From positions 62,001-126,000 of the forward strand of contig NZ_ANAH02000067.1 of the NCBI RefSeq assembly GCF_000335475.2: a DNA stretch of 64,000 nt. The letters are read 5' to 3'. This document shows, piece by piece, positions 21,476 to 28,875 of the stretch (position 1 is the stretch's first letter; every line of letters begins with the position of its first letter). Position numbers and translations under genes: made by a program. The stretch comes from Cystobacter fuscus DSM 2262. GTDB lineage: Bacteria; Myxococcota; Myxococcia; Myxococcales; Myxococcaceae. The notes beneath the pieces were generated by a model, which saw nothing but the letters and a program-made list of their open reading frames with translations, did not search any database and was not told where the DNA came from.

Positions 21476-22807
21476 ATGAGCACCCAGCGTACGCGTCCCC
21501 TCGGGCGTCGGCTCGCCGCCGCCAGTGTCGCCACCACCGCGGTCGCGCTCCTCGCCGCCGCTCCGTCCGCCTCGGCGGCGCCCAATCCCACCGGCCCGGT
21601 CAAGGGACTCGCCGGCAAGTGCATCGACGTAGCGTCTGGCAACTCGGCCAACGGCACGCCCATCCAGCTCTACGATTGCAACAGCTCCGCCGCCCAGCAG
21701 ATCAACCTCAACGCGGATGGCACCCTCCGCGTCCTGGGCAAGTGCCTGGACGTCACCCAGTCCGGCACGGCCAACGGCACGACCATTCAACTGTGGGATT
21801 GCAACGGCACCGGCGCCCAGCAGTGGATCCACACGCCCGGCCAGGATTTCGTCAATCCCCAGTCCAACAAGTGCCTGGACGTCGCCAACAACAACAGCGC
21901 GAACGGCACCCGGCTGCACATCTGGGATTGCGTCGGGGTCAGCAGCCAGAAGTGGACGCCGCCCGCCCACCCCCGGACGTACCGGCGCACGGTGGTCTAC
22001 TACCAGACCCAGTACAACGGCGGCACGTATGTCTCCCCGCTGGGCCTGACCAACAACAACACGCGCGTCACCGACGTGATCGTGGCCGCCATCCACCTCA
22101 ACTCCCCCACGCAGGTGCACCTCAACGACCATCCGCCGAGCGACGCCCGGTTCCAGCAGATGTGGCGGGACCTCGCCGCGATGCAGGCCAAGGGCGTGCG
22201 CGTGCTCGGGATGGTGGGCGGCGCCGCGCAGGGCAGCTTCCAGCGCCTGGACACCGACTTCAACACCTACTACCCGATCCTCAAGAACATCATCACCACG
22301 TACAAGCTGGACGGCGTGGACCTGGACGTCGAGGAGTACATGTCGCTCGCGGGCATCGAGCGTGTCATCCGCGCCCTGCGCGCGGACTTCGGGCCCAACT
22401 TCGTCATCACGCTCGCCCCGGTGGCCACCGCCCTGTACGGCGGCGGCAACCTGTCCGGCTTCAACTACGAGCAGCTCTACCGGGACGTGGGCTCGCAGAT
22501 CTCCTGGTTCAACGGCCAGTTCTACAATGGCTGGGGCTACATGGGCACCCCGGCCAACTACCAGTCCATCATCAACCGCGGGCTCATCCCCGCGCAGAAG
22601 GTGGTGGCCGGCATGTTGAGCAACCCGGGCAATGGCGGCTCCGGCTACATCGACATCCCCACCGCCAAGAGCACGGTGAGCGGCCTCGTCGGCACCCACC
22701 AGTCCTTCGGCGGCGCGGCGAGCTGGGAGTACTTCAACTCGCTGCCGGGCAACACCGGCGCCCCGTGGCAGTGGGCGGCCGAGCTGTCCTCGGCCATGGG
22801 CCGGTGA
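21476..22807 (+). CDS. Secreted GH18 glycosidase (endo-N-acetylglucosaminidase/chitinase type) with N-terminal ricin-B lectin
   Basis: I prefer the ATG at 21476, which opens directly into a signal peptide (RRLAAASVATTAVALLAAAP, cleavage after SASA), giving 443 residues. A ricin-type beta-trefoil at ~40-160 shows three repeats ending in Cys: IQLYDC, IQLWDC and LHIWDC, each preceded by C(I/L)DV. The GH18 barrel (~165-440) has the catalytic DxxDxDxE as DGVDLDVE near residues 279-286, with SWFNGQFYNGWGYMG later. GH18 members of this shape resemble EndoH-like ENGases as much as chitinases, so the bond cut (chitin or N-glycan core) is open. The Ala-rich leader resembles actinomycete secretion signals. 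It lies between two beta-glucan hydrolase genes. Confidence 0.88.
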   Translation: MSTQRTRPLGRRLAAASVATTAVALLAAAPSASAAPNPTGPVKGLAGKCIDVASGNSANGTPIQLYDCNSSAAQQINLNADGTLRVLGKCLDVTQSGTANGTTIQLWDCNGTGAQQWIHTPGQDFVNPQSNKCLDVANNNSANGTRLHIWDCVGVSSQKWTPPAHPRTYRRTVVYYQTQYNGGTYVSPLGLTNNNTRVTDVIVAAIHLNSPTQVHLNDHPPSDARFQQMWRDLAAMQAKGVRVLGMVGGAAQGSFQRLDTDFNTYYPILKNIITTYKLDGVDLDVEEYMSLAGIERVIRALRADFGPNFVITLAPVATALYGGGNLSGFNYEQLYRDVGSQISWFNGQFYNGWGYMGTPANYQSIINRGLIPAQKVVAGMLSNPGNGGSGYIDIPTAKSTVSGLVGTHQSFGGAASWEYFNSLPGNTGAPWQWAAELSSAMGR

Positions 22808-22836
22808 AGGGTCCTGCACGGAAAGGTGATGAGTCC

Positions 22837-24252
22837 ATGACGTTGAACTGGAAGTATTCCCGCGCGAGCCTGTTCGCGGTGATGGCGCTGGTAGCCCCCG
22901 TGGGCGAGAGCCTCGCGGGAACGAACGATGTGACTGTTCAGTATTTGAATTACAACGCCGCCGGCCCGAATGACGACATCGCCGAGGCCAACATCCGGCT
23001 GCGCAACAACACCACGGCCGCGATCCCGCTGAGCAGCATCGTCGTGCGCTACTGGTTCACCAAGGACAGCGCCTCGGGAGTCACGGCGGAGTGCTGGTGG
23101 TGGGGTGCCTCGCCCTGCCCCAACCTCACGGTGACCACCGGGAACGTTTCCTATACGGGCGCCGACCGGTACGCGGAAATCCGCTTCACCAGCGGTGCGG
23201 GAAACCTGGCACCGGGCGCGACGACCCAGGCGATCGATCTCGGCGTGGTGTTCGGCACCAACGTCGACGAGACGAACGACTACTCCTACGGAAGCCACAC
23301 CAGCTTCATCGATTGGAGCAAGATCACCGTGCACGACGCCGGCTCAGCGCCCACGCAAGGGCTGCGCGGCGGCACGCCTCCCTCGGGTGGAGGCGGGACC
23401 CCCGGTGGGGGCGACCCGATCACCACCGAGTTCTTCGACGACTTCAGCTACACGAGCGCCAGCGACACCACCTTCAGGAACTGGTGGAACGTGCGCAACG
23501 ACTCGAACTGGACGGGTCCCGGGCCCGAGCCGGAGTACGGCGCGCCCTGGGCGGCGTCCAACGTGTCGATCGTCACCGACTCCGCGGTCTCCGGCAACAA
23601 GCTGCTGCGGCTCCAGACGAGCACCAGCGGCACCAACGCGACCACGGCGCAGGCCGAGGTGTCCTCGAAGAGCCGCAAGTTCAAGAACGGCACCTATGCC
23701 GCGCGGGTGAAGTTCAACAACACCCCGCTGTCGGGCACCCGCTACTTCGCCGACAAGCCCGTCGAGACCTTCTTCACCATCACCAACTACGTCTTGAATG
23801 ATCCGAACTACTCGGAGCAGGACTTCGAGTACATGCCCAACGGAGGCTGGGGACGTGGAAACACCAGCACCTTGTGGATGACCTCGTGGGAGGACACGCA
23901 GCTGCCCATCGAGAACGCGGACCGGGTCTCGGATTGGAACAGCAATGATTACTCAGGCTGGCACACGCTCGTGCTCCAGGTCTCCAGCACCGGCATCTAT
24001 TATTACATCGATGGCGCGCTGCTGACCTCGCACACCCAGCTCAAGTACCTGCCGGAGGTGAACCAGTCCATCTACTTCAACATCTGGTTCACCGAGCTGG
24101 ACCGGGCGCAGACCAGCTCGCGCACGTACCACCAGGAGGCGGACTGGGTGTACTTCGCCAAGGACGCCATCCTGACGCCGGCGGAGGTCACCAGCCGCAT
24201 CGCTGGCTTCCGCACCGCCGGCACCGCCCGGAAGGACACGGTGGTTCCGTAG
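22837..24252 (+). CDS. Secreted GH16-family glycosidase with N-terminal CBM3-like domain
   Basis: The ATG at 22837 (GAAAGG ribosome site upstream) begins a signal peptide (ASLFAVMALVAPVGESLAG); total 471 residues. Residues ~30-168 resemble a CBM3 module (VTVQYLNYNAAGPNDDIAEA, IPLSSIVVRYWFTKDS, SFIDWSKITVHDAG). A Gly/Pro/Ser linker (~172-190) leads to the catalytic domain. There the GH16 signature E-x-D-x-E appears as SEQDFEYMPNGGWG around residue 327, followed by LWMTSWEDTQLP and an IYYYIDGALLTSH strand. GH16 enzymes hydrolyse beta-1,3- or beta-1,3/1,4-glucans and some other galactans. It starts 29 bases after the GH18 stop and is probably co-transcribed with it. The stop codon abuts the convergent rtcA stop. 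Confidence 0.85.
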   Translation: MTLNWKYSRASLFAVMALVAPVGESLAGTNDVTVQYLNYNAAGPNDDIAEANIRLRNNTTAAIPLSSIVVRYWFTKDSASGVTAECWWWGASPCPNLTVTTGNVSYTGADRYAEIRFTSGAGNLAPGATTQAIDLGVVFGTNVDETNDYSYGSHTSFIDWSKITVHDAGSAPTQGLRGGTPPSGGGGTPGGGDPITTEFFDDFSYTSASDTTFRNWWNVRNDSNWTGPGPEPEYGAPWAASNVSIVTDSAVSGNKLLRLQTSTSGTNATTAQAEVSSKSRKFKNGTYAARVKFNNTPLSGTRYFADKPVETFFTITNYVLNDPNYSEQDFEYMPNGGWGRGNTSTLWMTSWEDTQLPIENADRVSDWNSNDYSGWHTLVLQVSSTGIYYYIDGALLTSHTQLKYLPEVNQSIYFNIWFTELDRAQTSSRTYHQEADWVYFAKDAILTPAEVTSRIAGFRTAGTARKDTVVP

Positions 24253-25392
24253 TCACCCGTCCGTCGCGAGCCGCCCTCCGGTGGATCCTCCCGGGGGGCG
24301 GGGCGCGACCTCGACCGTCCCGTCCGCATCCACGCTCACCCGCACCGGCAGGAAGCGCTCGAGGAGCCGTGCATGGGTGGTGAGGTGCTCCGTCACCCGC
24401 TCGGGGAGATAGCGCGTCGTCCCCGGCGCGGCCGGACCCAGCCTCCCCGCCGCCAGCAGCGCCGCCGGCAGGAGGATCTGATCGCCCAGGTGCTCGTCCA
24501 ACGCCCCCGGGCTCTCCATGAAGCGCGCCAGGGACTCCGCCGCCTCGCGGCCCACCGCCTCCGCCGGATGGCCCCGCCGTCCCAGGGCGGTGAACCCCGC
24601 GATCGTGTGCTCGAACTGCGCCAGCAGGAAGGTGACCGTGCCCACCGAGCGCGTGGTGGGCAGGGGACGGTTCGCCGCGTGGCTGTAGAAGCCCCGCTCG
24701 CGCAGCGCCGCCACCGCCGCGTTGGACTGCCGCTCGGCGATGCCAAAGGGCAGCCCGCCCACGAACGAGCCCACCGCGATGTCCCGGAGCGTCCCGCGCG
24801 CCGTGAGCTCCACCCGCCGCGGGGGCTCGCGCACCGGCTCCACCTCCGCGACGAACTCCCCCGCCCCTTCCGGGTAGAAGCCCGCGTGCACCAGGCGCAA
24901 CGTCATGTGCAGCCCGAACGCCCGCGCCATCGGCTGCCACACGCCCGCGAGGTAGTGGTAGCTCGGACTGTGCGGCAGGTGCGTCCCCCCGCGAAGGGTG
25001 AGCGAGCCGCCTCCCGCCACCGCCAGCGGATAGAAGAGACACTGGTAGAGCAGCGGCGTGCTGCCCGCCGTGCCCACCTCCAACACGTAGTCTCCGGGAC
25101 GCACCGGCCCCGGCTCGAAGCGCAGCTCCGAGGCCCCGACCTCGGCCCCCTCGCTCCGGCCGCCACTGAGGGCCTCCGCTCCCCGCACGCAGGCGAGGTG
25201 CTGGGGCCTCAGCCCCGAGGGCTGGCGGTTCGCCCGCGCCCGGTACAGGTGGAAGGACCGTCCGGTGATGAGCGACAGCGAGAGCGCCGAGCGGAGGATC
25301 TGCCCACCGCCCTCCCCTTCGCTTCCGTCCAACTCCACTGGTGCGTCGTCACGCTCCGCGTCCGTCATGTCCCTCCAGGGGATGTGCTCCAC
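24253..25392 (-). CDS. rtcA: RNA 3'-terminal phosphate cyclase
   Basis: The protein has up to 379 residues, slightly longer than E. coli RtcA. RtcA converts RNA 3'-phosphate ends to 2',3'-cyclic phosphates with ATP through an AMP intermediate. Diagnostic segments are the N-terminal VELDGSEGEGGGQILRSAL, RARANRQPSGLRPQHLACV, GGSLTLRGGTHLPHSPS, and the C-terminal DEHLGDQILLPAALLAAG with THARLLERFLPVRV. Start choice is between 25392 and an ATG at 25368; the latter reduces overlap with the upstream small gene to 20 bases. No rtcB or rtcR is next to it, so the usual RNA-repair operon is not present here. It ends directly against the convergent GH16 stop codon. Confidence 0.92.
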   Translation of the reverse strand: MEHIPWRDMTDAERDDAPVELDGSEGEGGGQILRSALSLSLITGRSFHLYRARANRQPSGLRPQHLACVRGAEALSGGRSEGAEVGASELRFEPGPVRPGDYVLEVGTAGSTPLLYQCLFYPLAVAGGGSLTLRGGTHLPHSPSYHYLAGVWQPMARAFGLHMTLRLVHAGFYPEGAGEFVAEVEPVREPPRRVELTARGTLRDIAVGSFVGGLPFGIAERQSNAAVAALRERGFYSHAANRPLPTTRSVGTVTFLLAQFEHTIAGFTALGRRGHPAEAVGREAAESLARFMESPGALDEHLGDQILLPAALLAAGRLGPAAPGTTRYLPERVTEHLTTHARLLERFLPVRVSVDADGTVEVAPRPPGGSTGGRLATDG

Positions 25393-25705
25393 TCGCAGGC
25401 CCCAAGCCTAGGTGCCTCCTGGCGACTCGGCCAGGGGGTACGTGGCGATGGAGCTCGTCACGGATGGAAGAGGGTTGGCTGTTGCTCACGGGAGGCGCGT
25501 CACGCCGCTCGCTGACGCTCGAGTCGTCGACGCCAGGGCCTCCGAGACCCTTCTCCTTGATGCGATCCTCCCCTACGTCCTGGTCCGCCACGTCCCGGCG
25601 CAGCACGCCGTCCTGGTGCCGGGCCGAACGCTCCATCTCCTCCACGTTCCTGTCAGCTTGGGGGTCGTCCGTCCGCTTGTCCGCCGGGCCCTTGTTGTCC
25701 GCCAT
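25349..25705 (-). CDS. Small hydrophilic protein of unknown function
   Basis: An ATG at 25705 preceded by a good ribosome site (GAGAGGGAGACGACC) opens 118 codons. The product is highly charged and disordered-looking: DKRTDDPQADRNVEEMERSA, RRDVADQDVGEDRIKEKG, then SVSERRDAPPVSNSQ. There is no signal peptide, membrane segment or known domain. The C-terminal 30 residues are Arg/Pro/Gly-rich and overlap the rtcA start, so conservation probably stops earlier. It lies between a Ppx/GppA phosphatase gene and rtcA on the same strand, suggesting a shared transcript. No function can be proposed. Confidence 0.5.
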   Translation of the reverse strand: MADNKGPADKRTDDPQADRNVEEMERSARHQDGVLRRDVADQDVGEDRIKEKGLGGPGVDDSSVSERRDAPPVSNSQPSSIRDELHRHVPPGRVARRHLGLGPASGAHPLEGHDGRGA

Positions 25706-25890
25706 GGTCGTCTCCCTCTCGGGTGGGCCCCGCGCCTCATGGCACGAAGCCGGGTGATGAGAGGAAGGTCCGAAGCCTCCCGCCAACCGACAAGGGGCCA
25801 GGGCCGCCTCGTCCGCTCTCCCTCCGGCTGGCGGTTCCATCGGGAGGCATGGAGGCCTCCCCGCCCGGCCTCCCTTCGGGTGGGACGGGT

Positions 25891-26814
25891 TCAGGTGGCC
25901 CCGAAACGGTGCGCGAGCAGGCCCCAACACAAGCCCCGGTCGCTCACGAGGCAGCGGTCGAGCCCGAGTGCCCGAAGTCCCTCGAGCAGGATGAGGCAAC
26001 CGGCGGGAATCACGTCCTCGCGCTTGGGCTGGATGCCGGGCAGCTTCTGGCGCTCGGCGAGCGGCAATCCGCACAGCTTGTCCGCCAGTGCCTCCAGTTG
26101 GACGCGCAGGAGGGTGCCGCCGTGCACCCGTCCGGAGTCGTACGGGCCGATGGCGTGCTGCACGGCGAAGAGTGTCGTCACCGTGCCGGACATGCCCACG
26201 AGCCGGGCGCCCGGAGGGCATGGGGGCAGGACGGAGAACGCCTCGCGCAGGTGGCCCTCCACGTGGGCCCGGTCCTCGGCGGTCAGCGGATCCGACGTCA
26301 CGTAGCGCTCGGTCATGCGCACCGAGCCCACGTCGAAGCTGTGGCAGAAGGACACGCGGCCCTGGGTGTCGCCGTAGATGAACTCGGTGGAGCCGCCGCC
26401 GGTATCCATCACCACGAGGGGCCCGGAGGCGTCACGCCCGAAGTCCGCATAGGCCGAGGTGAAGCACAACCGCGCCTCCAACTCGCCGGAGAGGATGTCC
26501 ACGGTGACGCCGGCGCGCTGTCGGGCGGCGGAGAGGAACTCGGCACCGTTCTCCGCGTCGCGCGCGGCGCTGGTGGCGGACACGGCGAGGGCCTCCGCGC
26601 CGAGGCTCCGGGCCTCGGAGGCGAAAGCGGAGAGCACCTGGAGGGTCTCCTCCATGCCCTCGAGCGAGAGGCGGCGGCTCTTGTCCACGCCCCGGCCCAG
26701 GCGGGTGATTTCAGCGCGCTCGCGGACAGCCTGGAAGCGGCCATCGGGCTGGCGGTCGGCGACGAGCAGGAGGACCGCGTTGGTCCCCACATCGAGGGTG
26801 GCGTACCGAGGCAT
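25891..26814 (-). CDS. Ppx/GppA family phosphatase
   Basis: The protein has 307 residues starting MPRYATLDVGTNAVLLLVAD, which is the ASKHA phosphate-1 motif of this family. The phosphate-2 motif reads VVMDTGGGSTEFIYGD, and AVSATSAARDAENGAEFL matches the family's SATRD region. Short Ppx/GppA proteins of ~300 residues lack the C-terminal HD-like domain of the E. coli enzymes, as here. They hydrolyse polyphosphate and/or pppGpp in the cytoplasm; which of these cannot be decided from the sequence. A gene for a small hydrophilic protein follows after 185 bases and the beta-helix gene is divergent. Confidence 0.93.
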   Translation of the reverse strand: MPRYATLDVGTNAVLLLVADRQPDGRFQAVRERAEITRLGRGVDKSRRLSLEGMEETLQVLSAFASEARSLGAEALAVSATSAARDAENGAEFLSAARQRAGVTVDILSGELEARLCFTSAYADFGRDASGPLVVMDTGGGSTEFIYGDTQGRVSFCHSFDVGSVRMTERYVTSDPLTAEDRAHVEGHLREAFSVLPPCPPGARLVGMSGTVTTLFAVQHAIGPYDSGRVHGGTLLRVQLEALADKLCGLPLAERQKLPGIQPKREDVIPAGCLILLEGLRALGLDRCLVSDRGLCWGLLAHRFGAT

Positions 26815-26938
26815 TCGCCGGAGCCTATCAGCCCAGCAGCGCCTCCTCTCCGTGCTCCTCACGGCGCTCCTGGCCCAGCTCCGCCGCGGGACGTCAACGC
26901 CAAGACGAGTAGGGATGAATCGGATAGCCTCTCCGGTC

Positions 26939-28372
26939 ATGCGAATGACCTGCCTTGCCCTGCTCCTCCTGCCGCTGCCCGCCGTGGCCGCGGTGAAGAA
27001 CGTCTCGACGGTTGCCCAATTGCAGTCCGCGCTCGCCTCGGCGCGGGCGGGCGATGAAATCGTCCTCGCGGATGGCACGTACGCGGTGAACGCCAACCTG
27101 AGCTGCGCGGCGGAGGGCACCGCCACCCAGCCCATCACCGTGCGCGCCACGAACCGGCACGCGGCGCGCATCCAGTTCAACGCGAGCGAGGGCTTCAAGG
27201 TGTCGGGCCGGTACTGGACCTTCGACGGCCTGACCATCGAGGGAGTCTGCCCCCAGGACACCAATTGCGAGCACGCGTTCCATGTCACGGGCCACGCGGA
27301 AGGCTTCGTGCTGCGCAACAGCCGCGTGCGCGACTTCAACGCGCAGCTCAAGGTAAACGCCACGAAGAACAGCAGTGGCGTCTATGAGATGCCCCACCGC
27401 GGCCTCGTGGAACACAACGAGATCTACGACACGCACGCGCGCTCGACCTCCAATCCCGTCAACAAGATCAACATCGACACCGGTGACGACTGGGTGGTCC
27501 GCGACAACGACGTGCACGACTTCTCGAAGGTGGGCGGCATCTCCTATGGCGCCTTCATGAAGAGCGGAGGCAAGCGGGGCGTCTTCGAGCGCAACCGAGT
27601 CCTCTGCGTGAAGGACTACCCGGGCGGAGACACGCGCATTGGCCTGTCCTTCGGCGGCGGCGGCACGGGCAATGCGTACTGTGCGCCCGCCTTCGATGCG
27701 AACGTCCCCTGCGACCCCGAACACACGGACGGAGTCATTCGCAACAACGTCATCATCAACTGCTCGGACGTGGGCATCTACCTGAACAAGGCCGCCAATA
27801 CGAAGGTGCTGTTCAACACGCTCATCTCCACCACGGGCGTGGACTTCCGCTTCGCCTCCACCACCGGAGAGGCCCACGGCAACGTGCTGTCCTCGGTCGT
27901 TCACGCTCGCGACAGCGGCCGCTTCGATGCCGGCACGAACCTGGTGAACGTAGCCACGACCACCTGGAACACCTGGTACCAGGCGCCCCTGAGCGGAGAC
28001 CTGCGGCTCAAGGGCAACGTGTCGCAGCTCATCGGAGCCGCCGCGGCGCGGGCCACGGTGACGGACGACTTCTGTGCCCGCCCTCGTCCCTCGGGAGGAG
28101 CCCATACGCTTGGTGCGCTCGAGCACTCGCTGGGAGACTGCGGCACGGGAACGGCCTCGGATGGGGGGACCGGCAATGGCCAGACCGACGCCGGCACCAG
28201 CCTGGGCGACCAACCCCTTCCGGGCACCGGTGACGGGAATGGACAGGGCTCGACGGGCGGAGGCTGCAACGCCAGCCCGGGCCTCACGGCCGGGTTCCTG
28301 TTCATCCTGTTGCCGCTGTACGCCGCATCCCTCCGTCGCTGGCGGCGAGCACCTCCGGCGTCGGAGCGCTGA
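26939..28372 (+). CDS. Secreted right-handed beta-helix protein (polysaccharide-lyase-like) with C-terminal sorting tail
   Basis: The protein has about 477 residues. A signal peptide (CLALLLLPLPAVAA) is followed by VSTVAQLQSALASARAGDEI, the usual first turn of chondroitinase-B/alginate-lyase-like beta-helices. Successive helix rungs follow (YWTFDGLTIEGV, HRGLVEHNEIYDTH, WVVRDNDVHDFSKV, GVIRNNVIINCSDVGIYL). A Gly/Asp/Thr-rich linker (~400-440) leads to GGGCNASPG, a hydrophobic stretch and RRWRR. This resembles the MYXO-CTERM class of cell-surface sorting signals. An alternative ATG at 26915 would extend the leader by eight residues. Enzymatic activity on uronic-acid polysaccharides is possible but no lyase active site could be confirmed. 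Starts divergently 124 bases from the Ppx/GppA gene. Confidence 0.78.
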   Translation: MRMTCLALLLLPLPAVAAVKNVSTVAQLQSALASARAGDEIVLADGTYAVNANLSCAAEGTATQPITVRATNRHAARIQFNASEGFKVSGRYWTFDGLTIEGVCPQDTNCEHAFHVTGHAEGFVLRNSRVRDFNAQLKVNATKNSSGVYEMPHRGLVEHNEIYDTHARSTSNPVNKINIDTGDDWVVRDNDVHDFSKVGGISYGAFMKSGGKRGVFERNRVLCVKDYPGGDTRIGLSFGGGGTGNAYCAPAFDANVPCDPEHTDGVIRNNVIINCSDVGIYLNKAANTKVLFNTLISTTGVDFRFASTTGEAHGNVLSSVVHARDSGRFDAGTNLVNVATTTWNTWYQAPLSGDLRLKGNVSQLIGAAAARATVTDDFCARPRPSGGAHTLGALEHSLGDCGTGTASDGGTGNGQTDAGTSLGDQPLPGTGDGNGQGSTGGGCNASPGLTAGFLFILLPLYAASLRRWRRAPPASER

Positions 28373-28400
28373 GCTCTTCCTGGCACCTGTTACGTGATGC

Positions 28401-28658
28401 TCAAGGGCCCGGGGAAGGTGTCCCCGGGGAAGGTGTCAAAGGACTCGTTCCGACACCTCGTCTCCTACAAATCGCCCGACACCCTTCCGGGCTCTTGTGG
28501 ATTTGCTCTGTGGCTCTGTACCGCATGGGCTTCGAGGTGGCGAGGCCGAGTTCCGAATGGCCCTCGCTGCCGACCGACAAGAGCGTCACCATGCAACCGT
28601 GGGGAATGTCGCCGAGACATCCGGTCAGGGCCGCGACTGAAGCCAGAAGCAAGGACAT
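28401..28658 (-). CDS. Possible small lipoprotein, weak evidence
   Basis: An ATG at 28658 opens 85 codons beginning MSLLLASVAALTGC, which looks like a short lipoprotein signal but lacks the usual positive N-terminus. The remainder (GSEGHSELGLATSKPMRYRA) has no known domain, and the C-terminal Pro/Gly/Thr run comes from the tandem repeat at 28409-28437. I see no ribosome site. It may be a decayed gene or chance. Confidence 0.25.
   Translation of the reverse strand: MSLLLASVAALTGCLGDIPHGCMVTLLSVGSEGHSELGLATSKPMRYRATEQIHKSPEGCRAICRRRGVGTSPLTPSPGTPSPGP
28409..28437. repeat. Tandem repeat of 14 bp, two copies, with an inverted partner
   Basis: CCGGGGAAGGTGTC occurs at 28409-28422 and again at 28424-28437. 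AGGTGTC of the second copy pairs with GACACCT about 14 bases downstream (near 28452-28458), giving a potential hairpin. It lies ~40 bases after the beta-helix gene and may be an intergenic repeat or a weak transcription-termination structure. Apart from this and the weak lipoprotein frame I see nothing in 28373-28736. Confidence 0.5.
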
Positions 28659-28736
28659 GACCGCTTCGTGGGCCGTGCCAGAGGAAAAGAACCTGGCTCG
28701 GTCGAACGCACGTCGTCACCCGCGAGTGCGGTCAGA

Positions 28737-28760
28737 TTTCTGCATCGATCGTTACATAAA
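28737..28760. promoter_or_regulatory. Upstream operator-like copy (degenerate)
   Basis: This 24-base stretch begins TTTCTG and ends ACATAAA. It agrees with the palindrome at 28793-28816 at 19 of 24 positions, including the central TCGA and CGT. It lies immediately upstream of the -35 element at 28765. Confidence 0.5.
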
Positions 28761-28764
28761 CCCA

Positions 28765-28793
28765 TTGACTCCTCTTGGCCATGTCCCTACTAT
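28765..28793 (+). promoter_or_regulatory. Sigma-70-type promoter of the MDR oxidoreductase
   Basis: TTGACT (28765-28770) and TACTAT (28788-28793) are separated by exactly 17 bases, close to the housekeeping consensus. The -10 element touches the operator at 28793-28816. The oxidoreductase start codon is at 28876 with AAAGGA just upstream, so the leader would be about 75 bases. Confidence 0.7.
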
Positions 28794-28816
28794 TTCTGTG
28801 TCGACCGTCACAGAAA
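28793..28816. promoter_or_regulatory. Operator-like inverted repeat overlapping the promoter
   Basis: TTTCTGTG (28793-28800) and CACAGAAA (28809-28816) are perfect inverted 8-bp arms separated by eight bases (TCGACCGT). The position over the -10/start region is that expected for a repressor. The symmetry is typical of TetR-family operators, but no regulator gene is present nearby. Confidence 0.65.
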
Positions 28817-28875
28817 CATCGAACGCTTGGTGAGCGAATCGACAAAGCGCCCCTCTCACCTCTAAAGGATATGCA

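Noticed and set aside
21283-22836. A long in-frame extension before the GH16 protein
   Set aside because: It is an out-of-frame reading of the GH18 gene; a ribosome site and a signal peptide start at 22837.
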